Source: Lacinutrix sp. | GTDB lineage: Bacteria > Bacteroidota > Bacteroidia > Flavobacteriales > Flavobacteriaceae | Length of the DNA: 37,265 nucleotides | Direction: 5' to 3' | Assembly: GCF_029238095.1 (NCBI RefSeq) | Contig: NZ_JAQWGS010000020.1 | Location: 1 to 37,265 of the forward strand | Part shown: in pieces, positions 25,261-33,021 of the stretch | Position numbering within the stretch: position 1 is the stretch's first letter | How the letters are laid out: the number at the start of each line of letters is the position of its first letter | Program-made: the position numbers and the translations under genes | The notes under the pieces: generated by a model | What the model saw: only the letters and a program-made list of their open reading frames with translations | What the model was told of the DNA's origin: nothing | The model's database searches: none

Positions 25261-26310
25261 ATGAAATTTAAAGTTCTTTTTTTATTGACTATAGTATCAA
25301 TGCTGTCTATTCAAGCAAACGCACAACGTGGTGTTAGAATAGGATATATAGATACAGAATATATTTTACAAAACGTACCTGAATATACTGAAGCTACATC
25401 GCAATTAGATTCAAAAGTTCAAAAATGGAAAGGTGAAATTGAAAAACAATTAAAGACTATTGAACAAAAGCGAAACGATCTAAACAACGAAAAAGCACTT
25501 TTAACAAAAGAATTAATTGAGGAACGCGAAGAAGATATTTCTTTTGAAGAAAAAGAAATATTAGATTATCAACAAAAGCGATTTGGACCAAATGGCGATT
25601 TAATGATTCAAAAGAGACAATTAATGCAGCCTGTTCAAGATCAAATTTTTCAAGCTGTACAAGATATTGCTAAAAACAAAAAATATGATTTTGTTTTCGA
25701 TAAATCAGCAGATGTAGTGATGTTATATTCTGCAGAACGTTTTGATATTAGTGAACAAGTTTTAAGAACAATTACACGGACGTCTAAAAGAAAGCAATTA
25801 GACTCTAGAAAAGACAAAAAAGAGGCTGAAGAAGAAGATGTAACGGTTGAAATAGACGAAAGTAAAGATGCTAGACAAGCTGCCTTAGACAAGAAAAAGG
25901 AAGAAAGAAAAGCCTTAGTTGAAGCAAGAAAAAAAGAAATAGCAGATAAAAGAGCAGCAGCACTAGCAGAAAGGGAAAAAGCAAAACAAGAGAAATTAGA
26001 CGCTAGAAATAAAAATAAAGAAAGTACTGAAGACCAGGTGGACGAGGAAAGCACAGGAGACAAAGCAGACGAGGAAAGCACAGAAGACAAAGCAGACGAG
26101 AAAAGTACTGAAGACAAAAAAGCAGAGACCGAAGACGCTCCAAAAACAAGAGAACAAATTTTAGAAGAGCGTAGACAAATAAAACTAGCAGACAGAGCTG
26201 CAAGAAAAAAAGAATTAGAAGAAAGAAGACAAAAAATCTTAGACGACCGTAAAAAGGCTAAAGAAGAAAAAGCTAAGGAAAATATAGAAGACGAAAATAC
26301 AGACGATTAA
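25261..26310 (+). CDS. Long OmpH/Skp family chaperone with repeat tail
   Basis: 349 residues, about twice the normal Skp length. A signal peptide ends near NAQ (residue 22), then the OmpH/Skp domain (about 24-170) with IGYIDTEYILQNVPEY at the start and a long coiled coil ending in KYDFVFDKSADVVMLY. The extra C-terminal half is highly charged (Lys, Glu, Ala), with four 9-residue repeats of the D/E-E-S-T-x-D-K-A-D type (about 253-288) and coiled-coil segments rich in RKKELEERRQ. Skp-like proteins carry unfolded outer-membrane proteins to BamA, which is encoded just upstream. A TATTTTTG box lies at 25088-25095 in the 236-base leader. Confidence 0.9.
   Translation: MKFKVLFLLTIVSMLSIQANAQRGVRIGYIDTEYILQNVPEYTEATSQLDSKVQKWKGEIEKQLKTIEQKRNDLNNEKALLTKELIEEREEDISFEEKEILDYQQKRFGPNGDLMIQKRQLMQPVQDQIFQAVQDIAKNKKYDFVFDKSADVVMLYSAERFDISEQVLRTITRTSKRKQLDSRKDKKEAEEEDVTVEIDESKDARQAALDKKKEERKALVEARKKEIADKRAAALAEREKAKQEKLDARNKNKESTEDQVDEESTGDKADEESTEDKADEKSTEDKKAETEDAPKTREQILEERRQIKLADRAARKKELEERRQKILDDRKKAKEEKAKENIEDENTDD
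26017..26124 (+). repeat. 27-base tandem repeat inside the long Skp gene
   Basis: Four 27-base units (26017-26043, 26044-26070, 26071-26097 and 26098-26124) encode KESTEDQVD, EESTGDKAD, EESTEDKAD and EKSTEDKKA. The middle two are nearly identical in DNA, so the copy number may vary between strains without breaking the frame. Confidence 0.85.
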
Positions 26311-26345
26311 AAAATTATAATTCATAACACAAATAATACTTAAAA

Positions 26346-26858
26346 ATGAAACAAATTAAAACGTTACTTATTGCAGCTACATTATTTATTGGAGCTACTA
26401 CTTTAACAAATGCACAAACAAAAGTTGCGCACATTAATACAGGTGAATTAATTAAGGCAATGCCAGAAACTATTACTGCACAGGCAGACATACAGAAAAT
26501 TGGTGAGACATACAAAGCAGATATTGAAGCCATGAAATTAGATTTAAAAACCAAAGTCGATCGTTACAATTTAGAAGCTAGGTCAAAAACCGACGAAGAA
26601 AACGAAAAACGTAAGAAAGAAGTTCTAGGAGACGAACAAGCACTTCAAGAGTATGCATATAATGCTGACCAAACTTTACAAAAAAAAGAAATGGAATATT
26701 TAAAGCCTATTACAGAAAAAGCACAAGCAGCTATTTTAAAAGTAGCAAAAGCTCAAGGTTTTGATTATGTATTAAACTCTGCTCAAGGTGGAGGCGTACT
26801 TATGGCAGAAGGTAAAAACTTACTTGAAGACGTGAAAAAAGAATTAGGTATTAAATAA
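26346..26858 (+). CDS. OmpH/Skp family periplasmic chaperone
   Basis: 170 residues, normal Skp length. A signal peptide ends at TNAQ (residue 23); the mature part starts TKVAHINTGELIKAMPET and has a long coiled coil (about 45-135), ending with KAQGFDYVLNSAQGGGVLMAEG, the conserved OmpH end. It should form the jellyfish-like trimer that holds unfolded outer-membrane proteins. It lies 35 bases after the long paralogue and is followed by a strong terminator, which closes the bamA-skp region. Confidence 0.94.
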   Translation: MKQIKTLLIAATLFIGATTLTNAQTKVAHINTGELIKAMPETITAQADIQKIGETYKADIEAMKLDLKTKVDRYNLEARSKTDEENEKRKKEVLGDEQALQEYAYNADQTLQKKEMEYLKPITEKAQAAILKVAKAQGFDYVLNSAQGGGVLMAEGKNLLEDVKKELGIK

Positions 26859-26881
26859 AATATCTTAAACAAATAGTATCT

Positions 26882-26909
26882 AAAGCCGACTTATTAAGTC
26901 GGCTTTTGT
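26882..26909 (+). terminator. Terminator after the skp pair
   Basis: AAAGCCGACTT (26882-26892) pairs with AAGTCGGCTTT (26896-26906) around a three-base loop, followed by T residues. It is a strong intrinsic terminator 23 bases after the stop codon and just before murI. Confidence 0.88.
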
Positions 26910-26933
26910 ATTTTTATAAAGTGAATAAAACTT

Positions 26934-27716
26934 ATGAGTAAACAACCTATTGGCATATTCGATTCTGGTGTTGGTGGCACTTCCATTTGGAAGGAAATAC
27001 GTAACGTATTACCAAACGAAAATTCTATTTATTTAGCCGATAGTATTAATGCACCTTATGGACCAAAAGGTACTAGGAAAATTATAGAACTTAGCATAAA
27101 AAATACAGAATTCCTTTTAGAAAAAAACTGCAAAATTATAGTTGTGGCTTGCAATACTGCCACAACAAATGCTATTAGTATTTTAAGAGAAAAATACAAT
27201 GTTCCATTTATTGGTATTGAACCAGCCATTAAGCCTGCGGCATTAAACACAAAAACAAAAGCTATTGGTATTTTAGCAACAAAAGGTACATTATCTAGCG
27301 CACTATTTCACAACACTTCTAGCTTATACTCTAACGGAATAACCATTATAGAACAAATAGGAGAAGGTATTGTTCAACTTATAGAAAACGGGAGTCTTGA
27401 TTCATTAGAAATGGAATTATTGCTTAAAAGCTACTTAAAACCAATGCTTAAAGCCAATATAGATTATCTTGTGTTGGGTTGCACACATTATCCTTATCTT
27501 ATTCCTAAGCTTATTAAACTGCTTCCTAAACACGTTAAAATTATTGATTCTGGTTTAGCAGTTGCCAAGCAGACTAAATCTGTTTTAGAGCAGCTTGATT
27601 TATTAAATACAGAAGTGCTAAAACCTAAAAATGAGTTTTATATTAATTTGAAGAATACAGAAGTGATGCAATCGCTTTTAGGAAAACCTTTTAATGTTGA
27701 TTATTTAGAGTTTTAA
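26934..27716 (+). CDS. murI: Glutamate racemase
   Basis: 260 residues. MurI converts L-glutamate to D-glutamate for peptidoglycan. The catalytic pair is visible: C73 in VVACNTATTNA and C183 in LGCTHYPYL. GIFDSGVGGTSIWK at the start and the APYGPKG loop are typical. It sits after the skp terminator and before a convergent carbonic anhydrase-like gene, so it has its own unlocated promoter or depends on read-through. Confidence 0.96.
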   Translation: MSKQPIGIFDSGVGGTSIWKEIRNVLPNENSIYLADSINAPYGPKGTRKIIELSIKNTEFLLEKNCKIIVVACNTATTNAISILREKYNVPFIGIEPAIKPAALNTKTKAIGILATKGTLSSALFHNTSSLYSNGITIIEQIGEGIVQLIENGSLDSLEMELLLKSYLKPMLKANIDYLVLGCTHYPYLIPKLIKLLPKHVKIIDSGLAVAKQTKSVLEQLDLLNTEVLKPKNEFYINLKNTEVMQSLLGKPFNVDYLEF

Positions 27717-27720
27717 ATAC

Positions 27721-27765
27721 ACGAGAAGATAATGATATTGCCATGTCATTACTTCGTCTCTTCTC
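27721..27765. terminator. Hairpin between murI and the gamma-carbonic anhydrase gene
   Basis: Between two convergent genes GAGAAGA (27723-27729) can pair with TCTTCTC (27759-27765), and TAATGA (27730-27735) with TCATTA inside it. Long T runs are missing on both sides, so it is a structural element or a weak bidirectional terminator. Confidence 0.35.
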
Positions 27766-27781
27766 CCAATAACATTGACAA

Positions 27782-28297
27782 TTACTCTTTAAACCAACTA
27801 GAATATTTTACATAATTCTCTGCAATACGGTTTATTTCACCATTAATAAGTTCTTTGCTTATATCTTTTACTTTTTTGGCTGGAACTCCTGCATAAATGC
27901 TTCCAGATTCTACAATTGTATTTTGGGTAACTACTGCACCTGCTGCAACAATACTATTACTTTCTACAATACAATTATCCATAACTATACTTCCCATACC
28001 AATAAGCACATTATCGTGAATAGTACAACCATGCACTATAGCATTGTGGCCAATAGACACATTATTACCAATGGTTGTTGGGTATTTTTGATAGGTGCAA
28101 TGCACCACTGCTCCATCTTGTACATTTACCTTATTGCCTAGTTTTATATAGTGTACGTCGCCTCGCAAAACGGCATTAAACCAAATACTGCATTGTTCTC
28201 CTACTTGTACGTCTCCAACAATAGTTGCGTTTTCTGCAATGTAACAATCTTCTGGTAGTTGTGGACTTTTTCCGTTTACTGGTTTTATTATTGGCAT
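27782..28297 (-). CDS. Gamma-carbonic anhydrase family protein
   Basis: 171 residues made of hexapeptide repeats forming a left-handed beta helix (for example IVGDVQVGEQCSIW, VLIGMGSIVMDN, IVAAGAVVTQN). Three His residues that bind metal in this family are present: H66 (VVHCT), H84 (IGHNA) and H89 (IVHGC). Trimers may hydrate carbon dioxide or serve as PaaY/CaiE-like thioesterase partners; activity is uncertain. It is the last gene of a minus-strand operon, 10 bases after the LytTR regulator gene. Confidence 0.88.
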   Translation of the reverse strand: MPIIKPVNGKSPQLPEDCYIAENATIVGDVQVGEQCSIWFNAVLRGDVHYIKLGNKVNVQDGAVVHCTYQKYPTTIGNNVSIGHNAIVHGCTIHDNVLIGMGSIVMDNCIVESNSIVAAGAVVTQNTIVESGSIYAGVPAKKVKDISKELINGEINRIAENYVKYSSWFKE

Positions 28298-28307
28298 ATT
28301 TTTAATT

Positions 28308-29045
28308 TTATTTAAAATAAGATAGTAATTCAGATTTTCTAGAAGGCGACACCATTACTTCCTTTCCGTTACTTAAGATTACACTTCCGCCTTTTCCTTT
28401 TACATATTTTACAACTTCGTTTACATTAACCAAATAGCTTTTATGTACTCTAGCAAAGTTTGAGTCTTGTAAGGCTTCTTCAAAATATTTAAGTGTTTTA
28501 CTTACTACTTTCTTTTTGTTGTTATTTAGGTAAATTTCTGTGTAATTGTCATCGGCTTTACAGAATAAAATATCTGCTGTGCTAATGACTTCAAAACCAT
28601 TTTGTTGTGGAATAGTTATTTTTCCAGCTACATTATTACTCGTTTTTGGCACTAAAACTTGGTCTTGAAGTGCATTTTCTTTTGTTTTTATTTCTATAAC
28701 ATAATCTACTGATTTAATTAAATCGTCAATAGCAATTGGTTTCATTAAATAATAACTAGCGTGTGCATTTAAAGCTTCTATTGCATAATTATTATAAGCT
28801 GTTACAAAAACGGTTTCGAAGTCTCTATCTCCTACTTTATCTAGCAAATCGAAAGCATTACCATAAGGCATTTCTACATCTAAAAATACTAAATCTAACT
28901 CGTTATTTCTAATGAGCTCTAAACCTTCGTTTATGTTTGCAGCTTCTCCAAGAATAGTTACATTTGGACAGTATTTTTTAAGATAGTTTTTAAGAATGTC
29001 TCTGCTTGCTTGTTCGTCTTCTACTATTATTGCGTTTAGTTTCAT
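28308..29045 (-). CDS. LytTR-family response regulator
   Basis: 245 residues. The receiver domain (1-120) has D10, the phosphorylated D56 (FLDVEMP), T82 and K102 (MKPI). The LytTR DNA-binding domain (about 142-240) shows ILFCKADDNYTEIYL, the FARVHKSYLVN core (HKS(Y/F)LVN is diagnostic) and a final VSPSRKSEL. LytTR proteins bind short direct repeats about two helical turns apart. Such repeats lie upstream of this operon at 31856-31907. The cognate kinase is probably the LytS-type protein encoded upstream; between them sits one lipoprotein gene. Confidence 0.95.
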   Translation of the reverse strand: MKLNAIIVEDEQASRDILKNYLKKYCPNVTILGEAANINEGLELIRNNELDLVFLDVEMPYGNAFDLLDKVGDRDFETVFVTAYNNYAIEALNAHASYYLMKPIAIDDLIKSVDYVIEIKTKENALQDQVLVPKTSNNVAGKITIPQQNGFEVISTADILFCKADDNYTEIYLNNNKKKVVSKTLKYFEEALQDSNFARVHKSYLVNVNEVVKYVKGKGGSVILSNGKEVMVSPSRKSELLSYFK

Positions 29046-29056
29046 TTTCTGGTGAT

Positions 29057-29560
29057 TTATTTAGTTTCTATAATAGATATTGAAATATATTTATTTTCAC
29101 CTAATTCTAATCTATCAATGCTATTGTAATATTTATAATTTCTTTCAATAAAAAAAAGCTTGTTAAACTCTTCAAATGTCGAAAGTTTACCGTTGATTAA
29201 ATAATCTCTTTTGTAAGAAATTCCACAATACAAAACTATTACCTTTTTAATATGGACAATTCCACCATATGCTCTTGCTCCTAATTTCTCTAGAAAATAT
29301 TTACTCTTTTGCTTAATATAACTGTAGCTTCTTGCAGACTGTTCCATTAAGTCTTTATCATCTTCATTCAATTCTGAATATAATTTATATGGTTTTGAAT
29401 TAACAATAATTAAGGGGTCTTCTGAAATCAAACCTTGCTCAGAATACATTTTAATATAATCTGAAAGCTTAATATTATAATTTACCATAGGTGTTTTTTC
29501 AACTGACTTACAATTAATAAGTGAAATAAAAATTAATAATATTAAAATTTTAACCTTCAT
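29057..29560 (-). CDS. Small lipoprotein with a TonB-plug-like segment
   Basis: 167 residues. The lipoprotein signal MKVKILILLIFISLINC has its Cys at 17. The centre reads DPLIIVNSKPYK (about 48-59), then a polar helix, then FLEKLGARAYGGIVHIKK (about 89-106). This order (PLIxVxxKP ... YG..GxIxI) resembles the plug of TonB-dependent receptors and a group of small Bacteroidota lipoproteins, but the rest does not. Function unknown; as a lipoprotein it could sense a ligand or contact the periplasmic part of the kinase. It starts one base after the kinase stop and ends 11 bases before the response regulator, so it is inserted inside the two-component operon. Confidence 0.75.
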   Translation of the reverse strand: MKVKILILLIFISLINCKSVEKTPMVNYNIKLSDYIKMYSEQGLISEDPLIIVNSKPYKLYSELNEDDKDLMEQSARSYSYIKQKSKYFLEKLGARAYGGIVHIKKVIVLYCGISYKRDYLINGKLSTFEEFNKLFFIERNYKYYNSIDRLELGENKYISISIIETK

Positions 29561-29561
29561 A

Positions 29562-31754
29562 TTAATCTTTTTTCAAAGTCACTACAACTATAGTTCCTGT
29601 ATCGCTTTCTGTTTGTTCTTTATGTAATTCGTCTATAAAAACATCAACCTTATCTTTATACATTTCGTTTAAAATAGACACACGTTTTTTAATATTACCC
29701 ATGCCTTTAGAGTTCTGCTTTTGCTGATTTTCGGTTTTAAGCGCTTTAGACTTTTCGCGACCAATGCCATTGTCTGCAATAGTAATGGTAATTTCGTCTT
29801 TACTTTTTTTAGTAATAGAAATATCTAATTTCCCTTTGGCTTCTTTATAGCGTAAGCCATGCCAAACGGCATTTTCTATATAAGGCTGCAATAACATTGG
29901 TGGAATTTGGTAACTATTAATGTCTATTTCTTCATCTACAGTTATGGTATAATCAAACTTATCTTGAAATCTAAAATGTTCTAATTTGGTGTATAATTCT
30001 AATAACTCTATTTCTTTTTCTAATGGTATAAAATCTTGCTCGCTATTTTCTAAAACGGTTCGCATTAGTTTAGAAAAATCGCTTAAATATTTGTTTGCTG
30101 TACGCTCATCGTTAGTGGCAATAAAACTATTTACAGAGTTTAAAGCATTAAAAATAAAGTGAGGATTCATTTGGCTTCTTAATGATTTTAAAGCCAACAA
30201 ATTATTAGCTAAACGCTGTTGTTTTATGTATTTATACATTAAAAAGCCTGCAAAAAGCAATAGTAATAATCCGCCTATAAGTGAGTAAATTATTATTTTT
30301 TGATTTTTGTTTTGCTCTTGGTTTAGTTGATATCTACTTTCGGATAACTCACGATCACTTTCTAAAGAGGTAATTCGGTTTTGCTTATCTGCAATACTTT
30401 TATTAAAACGAGCTGCTTGAGTAATTTGCTGTTCTTTTTTTACAAAAAGTGCTTCAACAGATTTAATATACTCATCGTATTTTTTTCTTGCATTTTCAAA
30501 ATCACCAGACTCTCTATAGACTTCTGATAGTTTTCTAGTAGCATCTTTCTCTACCACTAAGTCTTCACGTGCATCTGCCTCTGCAATACTTTTTTCTAAA
30601 TATGGTATAGCTTCTGCATAATTTTTTTGCATAAATAAGGCATTACCAATTTTATAGTTTTGTTTTTGTGTGGTATAATCGCTTTCAATGTCAATTATAG
30701 AATCTGTCTCAATATCTTTAATATCTAAAATGGCTTCTTCCCTTAGGCGTATTTCGTCTTCAAAATTACGATTAGCGTTATTAAAATCTGCAACTTTAAC
30801 TTTTTCCTTAACCGCTCTTGTTTTGTTTTCTTGAGTGGCTAAATTTAAGGAGTTGTTGTAGTATTTTTTTGCTTTAGCAGTGCTTCCGTTAGCATCAAAA
30901 GATTGCGCTATTTTAGAATTTAAATCGGTTACTTTAGGTGCTATTAAATGTTTTTGAGCAATTACAAGTGCTTCATTATAAGAATCTATAGATAGTTTAT
31001 AGTTTTTCATTTTAAAATATACATCTCCTAAACTTTCATTTAGTTCCACCAATTGGTAATTGGATAATTCTTTTGTATCAATTTTTTGAAGTAATAAAAC
31101 GCTTTCTTGGTAATTATTATTCATCATATAAGCCTTTGCTAACTTGAGCTTAACTTCGTTAGATTGGTAACTGTTTAGGCTTATTCTATAATTAGATACT
31201 GCTAAGTCGTACTGTTTCCAAAACATATAGACATCTGCAAGTACTTCAAAAGCTTCAGAATTTTGCTTCACAGAACTACTTCTTTTAATGCTTTCGGTTA
31301 CAAATTGAATACTTTTATCAGCAGATTTCTTTTTATAAACTAATGCAGAATCTATTAAGTTATTAAACGAATTGTCCTGTTTTTGTTTATATAAATTAAC
31401 GTCGGAGTGTGAAGTTCGCTCTAACACATTAACAATTAAACGCTCATCGCTTTTTACGGTATAATAAATAGTTTCAAAATCTTCATGACTAATAATAATC
31501 TCATCTCCTACTTTTGCACGAACTCTAAACTCTCCCAAAGCATTAGAAGAAGTGTAAGCACCACCATTTACTTGAATATTAACGTCTTCAATAGCTTCTC
31601 TTGAATCTTCTTCTTTAACTAGTCCTCTAACTTCAAAAAATGCGTCTTTAGTATTTTGAGGTTGATTGTTAACGGCATCGTTTTGCTGTGCAAACGCTGA
31701 AAGCGAGAAAAAAACAATTAGTATACAACTGATATATAATTTAAGGTATTTCAC
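29562..31754 (-). CDS. LytS-type sensor histidine kinase with TPR and carboxypeptidase-like domains
   Basis: 730 residues. A signal peptide (to residue 22) precedes a carboxypeptidase regulatory-like beta domain (about 40-112: EVRGLVKEEDSREAIEDV), TPR-type helical repeats (about 160-430), a coiled coil, one membrane helix (487-509), and a His_kinase domain with H532 in NPHFIFNALNS, an N box QPYIENAVWHGL (623-634) and ATP-binding DNGIG (661-665) and SKGMGN (692-697). It lacks the usual HisKA dimerisation domain, as in the LytS class. The sensing parts should face the periplasm. The start is GTG at 31754: an in-frame TAA lies upstream with no ATG between, and GTG begins the signal peptide. Confidence 0.94.
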   Translation of the reverse strand: MKYLKLYISCILIVFFSLSAFAQQNDAVNNQPQNTKDAFFEVRGLVKEEDSREAIEDVNIQVNGGAYTSSNALGEFRVRAKVGDEIIISHEDFETIYYTVKSDERLIVNVLERTSHSDVNLYKQKQDNSFNNLIDSALVYKKKSADKSIQFVTESIKRSSSVKQNSEAFEVLADVYMFWKQYDLAVSNYRISLNSYQSNEVKLKLAKAYMMNNNYQESVLLLQKIDTKELSNYQLVELNESLGDVYFKMKNYKLSIDSYNEALVIAQKHLIAPKVTDLNSKIAQSFDANGSTAKAKKYYNNSLNLATQENKTRAVKEKVKVADFNNANRNFEDEIRLREEAILDIKDIETDSIIDIESDYTTQKQNYKIGNALFMQKNYAEAIPYLEKSIAEADAREDLVVEKDATRKLSEVYRESGDFENARKKYDEYIKSVEALFVKKEQQITQAARFNKSIADKQNRITSLESDRELSESRYQLNQEQNKNQKIIIYSLIGGLLLLLFAGFLMYKYIKQQRLANNLLALKSLRSQMNPHFIFNALNSVNSFIATNDERTANKYLSDFSKLMRTVLENSEQDFIPLEKEIELLELYTKLEHFRFQDKFDYTITVDEEIDINSYQIPPMLLQPYIENAVWHGLRYKEAKGKLDISITKKSKDEITITIADNGIGREKSKALKTENQQKQNSKGMGNIKKRVSILNEMYKDKVDVFIDELHKEQTESDTGTIVVVTLKKD

Positions 31755-31778
31755 AAGTGATTTTTATTTACTAAAAGA

Positions 31779-31786
31779 TAAACTTA
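31779..31786 (-). promoter_or_regulatory. -7-like box of the histidine kinase operon
   Basis: The minus strand reads TAAGTTTA, one base from TAnnTTTG and identical to the box facing the other way at 31936-31943. Transcription would start near 31772, 18 bases before the GTG. No TTG lies at the -33 distance; instead an inverted half-site (31809-31818) is centred about 41 bases upstream of the start. Confidence 0.45.
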
Positions 31787-31808
31787 CACACTTTAATTGG
31801 CATATTAA

Positions 31809-31818
31809 AATGAGTGGT
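31809..31818 (-). promoter_or_regulatory. Inverted single half-site near the kinase promoter
   Basis: The minus strand reads ACCACTCATT, matching 8 of 10 bases of the plus-strand repeat TTCACTCATT. Its position, about 41 bases before the predicted start of the kinase transcript, would allow a response regulator to control its own operon. Confidence 0.45.
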
Positions 31819-31855
31819 ACTGAAACTAATGAAATATTGAACTAAAATAACCTTG

Positions 31856-31907
31856 TTTACTCATTTATAAAGAGCATTCACTCAATATAAAGTCGTTTTC
31901 ACTCATT
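31856..31907 (+). promoter_or_regulatory. Probable LytTR response regulator binding array (three 21-base-spaced repeats)
   Basis: TTTACTCATT (31856-31865), TTCACTCAAT (31877-31886) and TTCACTCATT (31898-31907) are in the same orientation, and each begins exactly 21 bases after the previous one, that is, two DNA turns. ATAAAG recurs in both spacers. LytTR regulators bind 9-10-base direct repeats with 11-13-base spacers, so the geometry fits. The array lies at roughly -45 to -90 relative to the SIMPL gene start, in the shared region with the divergent kinase operon. Confidence 0.65.
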
Positions 31908-31935
31908 GTGGTTTTTATTAAAAAAAGGTTGCTTA

Positions 31936-31943
31936 TAAGTTTA
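31936..31943 (+). promoter_or_regulatory. -7-like box of the SIMPL-vWA operon
   Basis: TAAGTTTA, one base off the TAnnTTTG consensus, with transcription expected near 31950, 17 bases before the ATG at 31967. There is no TTG at the -33 position, which suggests dependence on the activator repeats upstream at 31856-31907. Confidence 0.5.
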
Positions 31944-31966
31944 CATCAAAATAAAAACTTAAACAC

Positions 31967-32989
31967 ATGAAAAACACTTTTTACTTAGTCCTACTATTAT
32001 GCTTTTCTTTGGCATCTGCACAAATTAAAGGTAATGCAACAACCATTTCAAGACAAAACGTAATTCAAGCCGAAGATCTTGGAAATGCTAACATTTATGG
32101 AAATAATATAAATGCGTTTAGGCATCAAAATTTAATACCTAACCCAACCATTACAATAGATGTTAAAGCACTAAACAGTATTGTAGCAGATTCTTACACA
32201 GCGGTTTTTAATTTAGTGCAAATTGGAGAAACTGCAGAAGACACAAACAAGTTAATGAACGAACGTGTAAACGATGTAAAAAGCGCATTAACTGCTCAAG
32301 GCATATTTAGTAAGGATATAATTATTGATGTGATTTCTTTTGTTCCAGTCTATGAAACTGTAGTAGAAAAAAAGTTGTTTAGTAAAAAATATAACGAGGT
32401 GCCTAAAGGCTTCGAACTGCAACAAAATTTGCATATAAAATTTACTGAAGTTAATCAGTTTGAAAAAATATTGGCTGCCTGTGCTAAAAATGAAATATAC
32501 AACTTAGTAAAAGTGGATTATTTTATAGAAAATATTGAAGCTGTTTACACTAAACTAAGAGCAGAAATTCTAAAAACACTTAAAGCAAAAAAGCAATTTT
32601 ATTTAGACTTAGGTTTCGATTTAGCAAATTATAAACCTACAATGGCAGACACAAAGTATTGCCATTTTCCACGAGAGTTTTATAAAAACTATCAAGCATT
32701 TAATAGTATCTCTTTAGAAGCCATTAAAAAACCAAAAGGTATTATACAAGCAAAAAAACAAACCTCTTATTATTACGATCCTTTGTCTTTTAAAGAATAT
32801 GATGTTGTAATTAATCCATCTATTGTAGAACCTGTAATACAAATAGGCATGGAAATTAAACTACAATATATAGAAAAACCAAAAAAGCCAGAACCTATAG
32901 TTAAAGAAAAAGAAGTGATAAAAAACAAATACTTTATTCTATCAAAAGATGGAGAACTTAAAGCAAAAGAATTAAAATTAGAAAACTAA
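31967..32989 (+). CDS. SIMPL (DUF541) domain exported protein
   Basis: 340 residues. The signal peptide MKNTFYLVLLLCFSLASAQ is followed by a SIMPL-type domain (about 60-260): ITIDVKALNSIVADSYTAVF, a helix TNKLMNERVNDVKSALTAQG, then GFELQQNLHIKFTEVNQFEKIL, matching the strand-helix pattern of DUF541 proteins; the C-terminal part ends in a Lys/Glu-rich linker (KPKKPEPIVKEKEV). SIMPL proteins (for example E. coli YggE) are periplasmic and of unclear function, with reported stress links. It is the first gene of a pair with the vWA protein and lies next to the repeat array of the divergent two-component system. Confidence 0.8.
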   Translation: MKNTFYLVLLLCFSLASAQIKGNATTISRQNVIQAEDLGNANIYGNNINAFRHQNLIPNPTITIDVKALNSIVADSYTAVFNLVQIGETAEDTNKLMNERVNDVKSALTAQGIFSKDIIIDVISFVPVYETVVEKKLFSKKYNEVPKGFELQQNLHIKFTEVNQFEKILAACAKNEIYNLVKVDYFIENIEAVYTKLRAEILKTLKAKKQFYLDLGFDLANYKPTMADTKYCHFPREFYKNYQAFNSISLEAIKKPKGIIQAKKQTSYYYDPLSFKEYDVVINPSIVEPVIQIGMEIKLQYIEKPKKPEPIVKEKEVIKNKYFILSKDGELKAKELKLEN

Positions 32990-33021
32990 TTAACAAGGAT
33001 AACAAGAAAAATAATAAACAA

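Noticed and set aside
25650..26117. Long minus-strand open frame (155 codons, Ser-rich) opposite the long Skp gene
   Set aside because: Mirror of the repeat-rich Lys/Glu coding sequence on the plus strand. The composition is an artefact of codon bias.
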